Source of the DNA: an uncultured beta proteobacterium
GTDB taxonomy: Bacteria > Pseudomonadota > Gammaproteobacteria > Burkholderiales > Burkholderiaceae_C
NCBI GenBank assembly: GCA_903927495.1
Contig: CAIYNH010000645.1
Span: forward strand, 1-7,175
Length of the DNA: 7,175 bases
Direction of reading: 5' to 3'
Made by a program: the position numbers and the translations under genes. Below the pieces are notes generated by a model. The model was not told the origin of the DNA. It searched no databases and saw only the letters and a list, made by a program, of their open reading frames with translations. Shown one piece after another: positions 1-6,387 of this stretch. Positions within the stretch are counted from its first letter, which is position 1; each line of letters begins with the position of its first letter.

Positions 1-163
1 GAACGACACGAATTTCATGACCACATGGCTTGGTCATGCTTTTTGCGGCCATGACTGTGGCCACTACGCGGTCAACCACATTTAATAATTTGACACCGGC
101 AATCGGCAGCAGTGGCCCAAACATGGGATGTGAACTCTCAAGACGGTAAATAGCTGCAGACAT
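1..163 (-). CDS. Unrecognised protein, 5' end only (54 codons)
   Basis: On the minus strand an ATG at 163-161 opens a frame that stays open to the left edge, giving 54 residues. It begins MSAAIYRLESS and continues through a mildly hydrophobic stretch with GPLLPIAG (about residues 16-23) and VVDRVVATVMAAK (about 29-41). An in-frame TAA lies eight codons upstream, so this ATG is the first possible ATG start. A GAGG ribosome-binding site sits about 7 nt before it, which supports real translation. There is no lipobox or clear signal peptide. I do not recognise the family and assign no function. The gene is transcribed divergently from mutS, across a 750-bp gap. The gene call rests on the start, the ribosome-binding site and the open frame only. 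Confidence 0.6.
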   Translation of the reverse strand, partial: MSAAIYRLESSHPMFGPLLPIAGVKLLNVVDRVVATVMAAKSMTKPCGHEIRVV

Positions 164-221
164 GGTGACCTCTTCGGATTTTGATTGTTACAGGGATAAA
201 TTGGAGCGTAACGAAAAGTCG

Positions 222-237
222 TGACATTGATGTGTCA
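222..237. promoter_or_regulatory. Palindrome, possible operator of the left-edge gene
   Basis: TGACA-N6-TGTCA is a perfect 5-bp dyad about 60 bp upstream of the minus-strand start codon. A second reading is TTGA-TGTG-TCAA at 227-238. On the minus strand the sequence contains a perfect TTGACA (238-233), so the dyad overlaps a possible -35 box. I see no good -10 hexamer at 16-18 bp spacing. Its position fits a regulator site, but a dyad this short can occur by chance. Confidence 0.25.
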
Positions 238-261
238 ACTTGCAAGCAAAAGCTGAATTTC

Positions 262-290
262 CAGTCCTACAGACTGACTCGAATGGAGTC
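262..290. repeat. Two adjoining small hairpins
   Basis: CAGTC (262-266) pairs with GACTG (272-276), and GACTC (276-280) pairs with GAGTC (286-290). Each stem is 5 bp with a 5-nt loop, and the two stems share base 276. An alternative 6-bp stem joins CAGACT (270-275) to AGTCTG (287-292). There is no T run, so a terminator is unlikely. Role unknown. Confidence 0.3.
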
Positions 291-409
291 TGATGCTGAT
301 GCCATACGCTGACCGGGACACCTATTGAGAATCCTTGGTAGGACACCCGCTTGGTCGTTTTCGTTACTTGGTTGGTGCACGCAGACAAAAGTGCTGCTAC
401 ACAACTTAC

Positions 410-496
410 TCCATTTCTAAATCATCCCAGTCGCTATGGTCTCGCCTTGCCAATGTCTGCTGCTCAATGCCTCGACACGAATGATTTAGAAATGGA
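410..496. repeat. Perfect 16-bp inverted repeat with 55-bp spacer
   Basis: The left arm at 410-425 (TCCATTTCTAAATCAT) is the exact reverse complement of the right arm at 481-496 (ATGATTTAGAAATGGA). The spacer 426-480 has no clear internal stem. A perfect 16-bp match this close is unlikely by chance in a 7-kb window. It could be the two ends of a tiny mobile-element remnant, a long-stem RNA, or a pair of sites for one regulator. I found no flanking target-site duplication and no attC-type GTTRRRY core. Confidence 0.8.
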
Positions 497-634
497 ATTA
501 CCAAACGTTAACAGGATGGTATTTTCCCTTACTTCAGCTGAAAACGCCCAAGCGCAAAATTATGCCCTTTTCGTTAGCCTCGAATTCCACACGATTTGGA
601 CTGACGAATAGCTGCAGCTCCGGGTTGACAGGTG

Positions 635-649
635 TTTTGCGATGCAAAA
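635..649. promoter_or_regulatory. TTTTGC-GAT-GCAAAA dyad, possible operator
   Basis: A perfect 6-bp dyad with a 3-bp centre lies 4 bp downstream of a consensus TTGACA hexamer (625-630), about 265 bp before the mutS start. If TTGACA is a real -35, the dyad covers the spacer and the -10 region, which is where a repressor would bind. The -10 candidate (CAAAAT, 645-650) is at a poor 14-bp spacing, so the promoter itself is doubtful. Confidence 0.25.
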
Positions 650-743
650 TTTGCCACTGAAAGGACATTCCACTTGCGCTGCATAGGCGTTTTATTGGCG
701 ATCATCACATAAACTGTGACGCAAGATGCTGCTCAAAATGTGG

Positions 744-776
744 ACTCTGCTGAGCATTGAACTCTGCTTCAGCAGA
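744..776. repeat. Overlapping direct and inverted repeats upstream of mutS
   Basis: ACTCTGCT occurs at 744-751 and again at 761-768. In addition TCTGCTGA (746-753) is the exact reverse complement of TCAGCAGA (769-776), which allows an 8-bp stem with a 15-nt loop. A competing 6-bp stem could form between TGCTCA (730-735) and TGAGCA (751-756). No T run follows. It might be leader-RNA structure or an operator cluster; the function is not evident. Confidence 0.45.
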
Positions 777-913
777 TCCTGCACAGACGAGCACCTGGGT
801 TTAGCTGTCATTTGAAAAGCAGCACAGGTAAGCTGAATTTTTGTATGTTTTTCCCGAAGCGGGACAATCGAATACCATTCCAAAATGGATGAAGAAAGGC
901 CTTTAAGTAGTTG

Positions 914-3562
914 ATGTTAAAAGAAAAAAATAAAACATTTGAGCTTTCAAAAGAAGGTGAAAAACACACACCCATGATGCAGCAGTACTTTGGCCTGAAA
1001 GCAGATTACCCAAATACCCTGCTGTTTTATCGTATGGGCGACTTCTATGAGCTGTTTTTTGCAGATGCCGAAAAAGCCGCCCGTCTGCTCAATATCACAT
1101 TGACGCAGCGCGGTCATTCTGCCGGTGCGCCGGTGTTGATGGCGGGCGTGCCATTTCATGCGGTCGAAACCTACCTGGCTCGACTCATCAAACTGGGTGA
1201 ATCAGTGGCTATTTGCGAGCAGGTCGGTGATGTGGCCACTTCCAAAGGTCCGGTCGAACGCAAGGTGGTGCGCGTGGTCACGCCAGGCACGCTTACTGAT
1301 CTGGAACTGCTGGGCGAGAAAACCGAGTCGATGCTGTTGGCGGTACACCAGGGCGTACGCAGCACTTGTGGGCTGGCCTGGTTGAGTGTCACACAGGGCG
1401 AAGTGCATCTGGCCGAATGCTTACCCGATGACTTGCACAACTGGGTGGCTCGTATTAGCCCGGGTGAACTGATCTTCAGTGCCGGTGCCACTCCCACTTT
1501 TGAAACACGGCTGCGCCAAACTTTAACCAACGGCATGGTCTCGATGTCGGTACGGCCCGACTGGCAGTTCGATGCCGGTCTGGGCCAGCGCAAGCTGCAA
1601 GAACTTCTGCAAGCCGCATCTTTAATGCCATGGCAAGCGCAGGACCTGAGCCAGGCCCACGCAGCTGCCAGCGCGCTGCTGGCTTACGCCGAGCACACCC
1701 AAGGGCGTCCACTCAGCCATATCCACAGCGTGCGGGTGCAGCGTGCGGGTGAGTTGATCGACCTGCCCCAAACAACCCGGCGCAATCTGGAGTTACTGCA
1801 AACCCTGCGCGGTGAAGACTCCCCTACCCTGTTTTCGTTGCTGGACAGTTGCATGACCGGCATGGGCAGTCGCCTCCTCAAAAGCTGGTTGGTATCGCCC
1901 AGACGGGAACGTGCGCAGGCCCAGCAACGCCTCAATGCCATCGCCGCCCTGCGTGATGGTCAAGCCCTGCAGTCTGGCGCGGGTCCCTGGGGAAAACTGC
2001 GCCAGCAACTCAAAGGCAGCACCGACGTGGAGCGTATAACCGCCCGCATTGCGCTGCGGCAGGTACGTCCACGCGAGTTGCTAGGTTTACAACAAACACT
2101 GCAAAAAACAGAGCTACTAGCGCCCGTCCTGCTTACGTTAGAGGCGTATTTAACTGAAATTTCTGAACGCCTTCGGTCACCACCAGGGTGCTCAGAATTG
2201 TTGAAAAATGCCATTCATCCTGAACCAGCTGCTCTGGTGCGAGACGGTGGTGTGATGGCAACTGGATTTGATGCCGAACTCGATGAGTTGCGCGCTATTC
2301 AAACCAACTGCGATGGTTTTCTGCTGGATTTGGAAGTGCGAGAGAAGGCCCGCACGGGTATTGCCAACTTGCGCGTTCAGTTCAACCGGGTTCACGGCTT
2401 TTTCATTGAGGTCTCACAAGGCCAACTCGACAAAGTACCCGATGACTACCGGCGCCGCCAGACCCTGAAAAATGCCGAGCGCTTCATCACCCCCGAACTT
2501 AAAGCCTTTGAAGACAAGGCTTTAAGTGCCCAAGAGCGGGCCCTGGCGCGTGAAAAGTGGCTGTACGACCAAGTGCTCGACGAGTTGCAAGCATTTGTGC
2601 CAGCGCTGACACAGTTGGCGCGTGCCCTGGCCACGCTGGATGCACTGTGCGCACTGACTGAGCGCAGTTTGACGCTGGACTGGTGTGCGCCCCAATTTGT
2701 CAAGGAGCCATGCATCGAGATCGAGGCCGGGCGCCATCCGGTGGTTCAGGCACGATTGGCAGAAACCAGCTCGGGTGCTTTCATTGCCAACGACACCCGC
2801 ATGGGCCAGAAGCAGCGCATGCAAATCATTACCGGCCCGAACATGGGCGGTAAGTCCACTTATATGCGCCAAATTGCGGTCATCACGCTGTTGGCAAGCA
2901 TGGGCAGTTATGTGCCTGCCAAGCGTTGCCGCCTGGGTCCCGTCGATGCCATTCACACCCGCATCGGCGCGGCCGACGATCTGGCCAACGCGCAATCGAC
3001 TTTCATGCTGGAGATGACTGAGGCGGCGCAAATTCTGCATGCAGCCACACCCAATTCTTTGGTATTGATGGACGAAATAGGCCGTGGAACCAGCACTTTT
3101 GACGGCCTGGCGTTAGCCAGCGCGATTGCCAGCCAATTGCACGACAAGACCCAAGCCTATACTCTGTTTGCCACGCATTACTTTGAGCTGACCGAATTCC
3201 CGGCCACCCACCATGCCGCCATCAATGTGCACGTTAGCGCCGCTGAATCCGGCCGCGACATTGTTTTTCTGCACGAAATCCAGAGCGGCCCGGCCAGCAA
3301 AAGCTATGGCATACAGGTTGCCCGCCTGGCCGGAATGCCTGCAGCCGTTCTCAACCATGCCCGCAGCACCCTGCAAGCCCTGGAATCCCAAGCCACCCAG
3401 CAGCAGACCCAGATTGATTTGTTTGCACCCCCGATTGCTATTGATTCTGTAGCTTCTAGCGCAATAGAGACGGCGTTTTTAGCCATTAATCCTGATGAAT
3501 TAAGCCCACGGGAGGCGCTTGAAGTTTTGTACCAACTGAAAAAAATCAGCAGTGCCAGTTAG
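914..3562 (+). CDS. mutS: DNA mismatch repair ATPase MutS
   Basis: MutS recognises mismatches and small loops as a dimer on DNA and recruits MutL to start strand-specific repair. This 882-residue protein is complete and a little longer than E. coli MutS (853). In order it shows: the N-terminal mismatch-binding domain with HTPMMQQY at 18-25 and the Phe-Tyr-Glu wedge at 44-46; the connector, core and clamp domains, with [11 protein letters not shown] and [17 protein letters not shown]; and the C-terminal ATPase, with Walker [11 protein letters not shown] at 640-649 (Lys647), Walker B Asp720-Glu721 in [11 protein letters not shown], and FATHYFELT with His755. A QIDLF sequence at 833-837 matches the sliding-clamp binding consensus. 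The tail [14 protein letters not shown] matches the tetramerisation segment. An in-frame TAG at 908-910 leaves only TTG 911 or ATG 914 as full-length starts; I chose ATG. The nearest AAAGG (895-899) is 14 nt away, so initiation looks weak. ATG 974 would remove the conserved HTP and is unlikely. Two repeat-like segments lie inside the frame (2112-2155, 3451-3484). Confidence 0.98.
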   Translation: MLKEKNKTFELSKEGEKHTPMMQQYFGLKADYPNTLLFYRMGDFYELFFADAEKAARLLNITLTQRGHSAGAPVLMAGVPFHAVETYLARLIKLGESVAICEQVGDVATSKGPVERKVVRVVTPGTLTDLELLGEKTESMLLAVHQGVRSTCGLAWLSVTQGEVHLAECLPDDLHNWVARISPGELIFSAGATPTFETRLRQTLTNGMVSMSVRPDWQFDAGLGQRKLQELLQAASLMPWQAQDLSQAHAAASALLAYAEHTQGRPLSHIHSVRVQRAGELIDLPQTTRRNLELLQTLRGEDSPTLFSLLDSCMTGMGSRLLKSWLVSPRRERAQAQQRLNAIAALRDGQALQSGAGPWGKLRQQLKGSTDVERITARIALRQVRPRELLGLQQTLQKTELLAPVLLTLEAYLTEISERLRSPPGCSELLKNAIHPEPAALVRDGGVMATGFDAELDELRAIQTNCDGFLLDLEVREKARTGIANLRVQFNRVHGFFIEVSQGQLDKVPDDYRRRQTLKNAERFITPELKAFEDKALSAQERALAREKWLYDQVLDELQAFVPALTQLARALATLDALCALTERSLTLDWCAPQFVKEPCIEIEAGRHPVVQARLAETSSGAFIANDTRMGQKQRMQIITGPNMGGKSTYMRQIAVITLLASMGSYVPAKRCRLGPVDAIHTRIGAADDLANAQSTFMLEMTEAAQILHAATPNSLVLMDEIGRGTSTFDGLALASAIASQLHDKTQAYTLFATHYFELTEFPATHHAAINVHVSAAESGRDIVFLHEIQSGPASKSYGIQVARLAGMPAAVLNHARSTLQALESQATQQQTQIDLFAPPIAIDSVASSAIETAFLAINPDELSPREALEVLYQLKKISSAS
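2112..2155 (+). repeat. Interspersed-repeat-like element inside mutS, copy 1
   Basis: The left arm AGCTACTAGCGC (2112-2123) is followed after a short loop by TAGAG (2139-2143) and GCGTATTTAACT (2144-2155). The arms CTACTAGCGC and ACGTTAGAGG are partly self-complementary. Copy 2 at 3451-3484 shares the left arm (11 of 12), TAGAG exactly, and the right arm (9 of 12). From memory, Comamonadaceae genomes carry many intergenic elements with an AGCTnCTAGCGC arm; that attribution is recall and was not checked. Here the segment encodes part of the MutS core around residues 400-414, in frame, with no obvious length gain against E. coli MutS. Confidence 0.5.
3451..3484 (+). repeat. Interspersed-repeat-like element inside mutS, copy 2
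   Basis: AGCTTCTAGCGC (3451-3462), TAGAG (3465-3469) and GCGTTTTTAGCC (3473-3484) line up with copy 1. The loop between the arms is shortened to 2 bp, and 3 bp are added after TAGAG. The AT-rich flank upstream (about 3434-3450, ATTGCTATTGATTCTGT) also fits my memory of the longer repeat. It falls in the variable linker between the QIDLF clamp motif and the C-terminal tetramerisation helices, a place where an in-frame insertion would be tolerated. The stretch from QIDLF to the conserved NPDE/DPDS site is about five residues longer than in E. coli. Confidence 0.5.
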
Positions 3563-3672
3563 AAAAATACCCTTAGACGGTATAAATAAATTTACAAGAC
3601 TTTTCACTTCGCTTCAACCCTTGGTTCACGGCATTGCCGGACAATCATCGGGTCAACCTAGCGACCCACCCG
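3563..3672. promoter_or_regulatory. mutS-efflux gap with a possible -10 element
   Basis: The 110-bp gap has an AT-rich patch with TATAAA at 3581-3586, followed by the palindrome TAAAT-AA-ATTTA (3583-3594). No good -35 is visible 16-18 bp upstream. I see no hairpin followed by T residues, so transcription may run on from mutS. This is the likeliest place for the promoter of the efflux operon, but the evidence is weak. Confidence 0.3.
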
Positions 3673-5067
3673 ATGCCCTTAAAACCTCTTGAACTCTCCA
3701 ATGTGCGGCACAAGCGCTTGCCTCTGCCTTGCTCCGGCCACTGGGTTGCGATATACCTCGTCACAGCGCTGCTGCTGGGTTGCGCCAACCCGGCCAGTCA
3801 AGTCGGCACCCCGGTGGCGGCCGAAAGCACCCGTGTTACGGCAAGCTGGCAGAACCAGTTCCATGATCAAATCCTTACACAAATGATTGACCAGGCGCTG
3901 CAGGCCAATACCAGTATTCGGGCAGCGCAGGCCGCACTGCAGCAGTCACGGGCGCTGCGAGACATCAAAGGCGCTAGCCTGTTACCAAATCTGTCCGCCT
4001 CTGGCACCGCACAGCGCTCGGGCACCGATACCAGCGCCTTCAGCAACAGTTTCAGGGTGGGTCTGGATGCGCGCTGGGAACTCGACCTGTTTGGCGGCAA
4101 CCAAAGTGGGCTCAACGCAAGTGCGGCCGACACCCAGGCCGCTCAAGCCACTCTGCAAGATGTGCAAGTCTCTGTGGCGGCTGAAGTGGCGCTGGCCTAT
4201 ATCCAGATACGTGGTCTGCAAGCTCAGCTCAATATCGCCCAAAGCAATTTGACCAGCCAACAAGAAACGCTGCAAATCACCGAATGGCGGACGCAAGCTG
4301 GATTGCTCACTTCGCTGGATGTCGAGCAGGCCCGCACTTCGGTTGAACAAACCCTGGCCCAAATACCAACGGTGACATCCAACCTTGCCAAAATCAGGCA
4401 CAGCCTGGCCGTGTTAACCGGCCAGCGCCCGCTTGAACTTGATACCCAGCTGCAAGTCGCTCACCCGGTGCCACAGGCTGAGCAAAAATGGGTCGAAAAC
4501 ATTCCTGCTCAAACGCTGCGCCAACGTTTTGACGTGCGCGCCGCCGAGCACCGCATCAGTGCAGCTTTGGCCCGGGTGAGTGCAGCTGAGGCGGCCCGCT
4601 ATCCCAGTTTTAGTCTTGGCGGATCGCTCGGGTTGAGCGCACTGACGCTTGCGGGTCTGAGCAACGGGGCAAGCCTAGCCTCCAGCGCCCTGGGCAGTCT
4701 TTCGGTGCCCTTGTTTGACGCTGATGCCGCCAAAAATCAGGTGCTTGCGCAGGAAGCCGCACTGGAGCAAGCCCGCTCGGCCTACCAAAGCACAGTGCTT
4801 GCCGCACTTAAGGATGTAGAAGACGCGCTGGTTGCCTTGTCCGGTGACCAAACTCGACTGACCCATCTGCAAAGTGCCGCAACAGCAGCCGAAAACTCGG
4901 CATTGCTGGCACGGCAGCGCTATGCCAGCGGTCTGATCGATTTTCAGACGGTGTTGCAAACCCAGCGTACCTTGCTCAGCGTGCAAGACAGCGTGGCCAG
5001 CACCCAAGCCGATATCAGTGCCGACCATGTTCGCCTGGTGAAGGCACTGGGTGGCGGCCTTAACTAA
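3673..5067 (+). CDS. Outer-membrane efflux lipoprotein, NodT/OprM type
   Basis: This 464-residue protein is the outer-membrane channel of a tripartite exporter. Trimers form a beta-barrel with a long periplasmic alpha-helical tunnel. The N-terminus has basic residues (RHKR, 12-15), a hydrophobic segment (about 24-35) and a lipobox LLGC with Cys37, so it should be a lipoprotein. Ala at +2 fits outer-membrane sorting. Two outer-membrane-efflux repeats follow. The first carries WELDLFGG (DLFGG at 138-142), and the second carries DVRAAEHRISAALARVSAAEAARYPSF (written here as family motifs, from 287) and ends with RYASGLIDFQTVLQ. The usual Arg-Pro-Asp before VRAAE is Arg-Phe-Asp here (285-287). The start is uncertain: TTG 3634, ATG 3673 and GTG 3703 are in frame and none has a good ribosome-binding site. 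I chose ATG 3673, which gives a 36-residue signal peptide; GTG 3703 would give a more usual 26. The adaptor gene follows 9 bp downstream. Confidence 0.93.
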   Translation: MPLKPLELSNVRHKRLPLPCSGHWVAIYLVTALLLGCANPASQVGTPVAAESTRVTASWQNQFHDQILTQMIDQALQANTSIRAAQAALQQSRALRDIKGASLLPNLSASGTAQRSGTDTSAFSNSFRVGLDARWELDLFGGNQSGLNASAADTQAAQATLQDVQVSVAAEVALAYIQIRGLQAQLNIAQSNLTSQQETLQITEWRTQAGLLTSLDVEQARTSVEQTLAQIPTVTSNLAKIRHSLAVLTGQRPLELDTQLQVAHPVPQAEQKWVENIPAQTLRQRFDVRAAEHRISAALARVSAAEAARYPSFSLGGSLGLSALTLAGLSNGASLASSALGSLSVPLFDADAAKNQVLAQEAALEQARSAYQSTVLAALKDVEDALVALSGDQTRLTHLQSAATAAENSALLARQRYASGLIDFQTVLQTQRTLLSVQDSVASTQADISADHVRLVKALGGGLN

Positions 5068-5076
5068 AAAATCACC

Positions 5077-6387
5077 ATGACCGACACAACCTCAACAAGC
5101 TCCCAGACCTCCGTTGCCAACGACTTGCAAGACTTGCTGCAAGCCCCCCCAAAGCCCGTTTGGTGGCGCCGGCGGGGGCTCTGGGTAACTCTTTTTTTGA
5201 TAGCTGCAAGTGCAGGTGGCTACTACGTTTTAGAGCAAAATCAGCAAAAAAGCGCAGCGCCAAGTTATGTCACCGAACCCGCCACGCGCGGCAACCTGAC
5301 CCTCACCGTCACGGCCAACGGAACCTTGCAGCCTACCCGCTCAGTCAACGTCGGCAGCGAGTTGTCAGGGATCGTGCTGCGGGTGCTGGTGGATGTGAAC
5401 GACCGGGTAAAAAAAGGCCAAGTGCTGGTCGAGTTGGATACCGCCAAGTTGCTAGATCAGGTGATTCGCTCACGAGCGGCACTGGCGAGCGCCCAAGCCC
5501 AGTTGGCGCAGGCGCTTGCCACCGTCAACGAAAGCGGCGCGGCACTGGCCAGGCTGGATGAAGTGGCAAGACTCTCCGGCGGCAAGGTGCCTTCAAAGGC
5601 CGAACTCGACACCGGTCGCGCAACGCTGGAGCGTGCCAATGCGGCTGAGCTGAGTGCCCGCGCCAATGTTGATTCAGCGCGTGCCGCCTTGGCTACCGAT
5701 GACACCAACCTGTCAAAAGCCTCGATCCGCTCGCCCACAGACGGCGTGGTGCTGACGCGCTCAGTCGACCCTGGCAACGCGGTGGCGGCCTCGCTGCAAG
5801 CGGTCACGCTTTTTACAGTAGCCGAAGACTTGCGCCAGATGCGCTTGCAAGTCAATGTCGATGAGGCCGATGTGGGTCGTATCCAAATGGGGCAGAAAGC
5901 CAGTTTTACCGTCAGCGCCTTCCCCAGTCGACGCTTTCCGGCAGCCATCACCCGCGTCGCCTATGGCTCAACCATCACCGACAACGTGGTCACCTACCAG
6001 ACCCTGCTGGACGTGGAAAATGCGGATCTGAGCCTGCGCCCCGGCATGACAGCCACCAGCACCATCACCGCAGCTGAACGCACAAATGTGCTGTTGGTGC
6101 CCAACACGGCGCTGCGCTTTTCACCGCAAACGGCTGCTGCACCTGGCAAATCAGCTGGCAACATCATGACCAGCGTGATGCCACGCATGCCCCGCACCGG
6201 GCCACGCAAGACCGCCACTGGTGGTTCCATCAAACAAGTCTGGGTATTGCGTGACGGTGCACCGGTTGTGGTGAACGTTACCCCCGGCATCAGCGATGGC
6301 CGCATGACCGAAATCACCGCTGGTGACTTGACAGAAAATATGGCTGTAATCACCGACCAGCGTGCAGGTGGCGCTACAAAACCATGA
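5077..6387 (+). CDS. macA: Periplasmic adaptor of ABC efflux pump, MacA-like
   Basis: The 436-residue protein would bridge the inner-membrane ABC transporter and the outer-membrane channel. It has a cytoplasmic N-terminal tail rich in Ser/Thr, a basic WWRRR (29-33) and one membrane segment (about 35-52), so it is anchored rather than secreted. The first lipoyl half follows (about 82-121: SELSGIVLRVLVDVNDRVKKG pattern, ending LVELD). A coiled-coil hairpin comes next (about 122-210, Ala/Glu/Arg-rich), then the second lipoyl half with IRSPTDGVV (217-225). A beta-barrel and a membrane-proximal domain complete the protein. A Pro/Arg/Gly-rich loop at about 350-385 (with MPRMPRTGPRK) interrupts the last domain and is probably flexible. 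The ATG at 5077 lies 9 bp after the channel gene and has no clear Shine-Dalgarno site, which suggests translational coupling. Its stop codon overlaps the next start by 4 bp. The macA symbol is by family resemblance; the substrate is unknown. Confidence 0.93.
   Translation: MTDTTSTSSQTSVANDLQDLLQAPPKPVWWRRRGLWVTLFLIAASAGGYYVLEQNQQKSAAPSYVTEPATRGNLTLTVTANGTLQPTRSVNVGSELSGIVLRVLVDVNDRVKKGQVLVELDTAKLLDQVIRSRAALASAQAQLAQALATVNESGAALARLDEVARLSGGKVPSKAELDTGRATLERANAAELSARANVDSARAALATDDTNLSKASIRSPTDGVVLTRSVDPGNAVAASLQAVTLFTVAEDLRQMRLQVNVDEADVGRIQMGQKASFTVSAFPSRRFPAAITRVAYGSTITDNVVTYQTLLDVENADLSLRPGMTATSTITAAERTNVLLVPNTALRFSPQTAAAPGKSAGNIMTSVMPRMPRTGPRKTATGGSIKQVWVLRDGAPVVVNVTPGISDGRMTEITAGDLTENMAVITDQRAGGATKP

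Larger units (their letters stand above)
164..913. other. Long intergenic region without a convincing gene
   Basis: This 750-bp gap separates the divergent left-edge gene from mutS. The short frames in it (for example 351-611 plus and 388-188 minus) have no recognisable motif and mixed codon use, so I do not call them. It does hold several symmetric elements, listed separately: 222-237, 262-290, 410-496, 635-649 and 746-776. It should contain promoters for both flanking genes, but no strong -35/-10 pair stands out. A perfect TTGACA at 625-630 has only a CAAAAT hexamer 14 bp downstream. A small GC hairpin at 852-864 (TCCCG-AAG-CGGGA) is not followed by a T run on either strand, so it is not a standard terminator. 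Decayed genes or an unrecognised small RNA remain possible. Confidence 0.6.

Noticed and set aside
188..388. A 66-codon minus-strand frame between the left-edge gene and mutS
   Set aside because: It has no convincing ribosome-binding site, no domain and unstructured composition. It also overlaps the probable promoter of the left-edge gene.
410..510. Integron attC site suggested by the inverted repeat and GTTAACA nearby
   Set aside because: The GTTAACA at about 507 does not fit the GTTRRRY core, and no matching RYYYAAC partner sits at the other end. No integrase or cassette pattern is visible.
351..611. An 86-codon plus-strand frame starting at TTG, with a TAGGA-like patch upstream
   Set aside because: It has no recognisable motif, its codon use is unlike the neighbouring genes, it has a rare start codon, and the 16-bp inverted repeat lies inside it. 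Without homologues I cannot support it as a gene.
852..864. Terminator-like hairpin TCCCG-AAG-CGGGA before mutS
   Set aside because: The T residues lie before the stem on the plus strand, and no T run follows it on either strand. The stem is only 5 bp.
911..913. TTG as the mutS start
   Set aside because: An ATG follows immediately in frame, and TTG adds only one residue. ATG 914 is the simpler choice.
2522..3040. Long minus-strand frame (172 codons) opposite the MutS ATPase region
   Set aside because: It is a shadow frame on the opposite strand of a strongly conserved gene. Its translation shows no domain.
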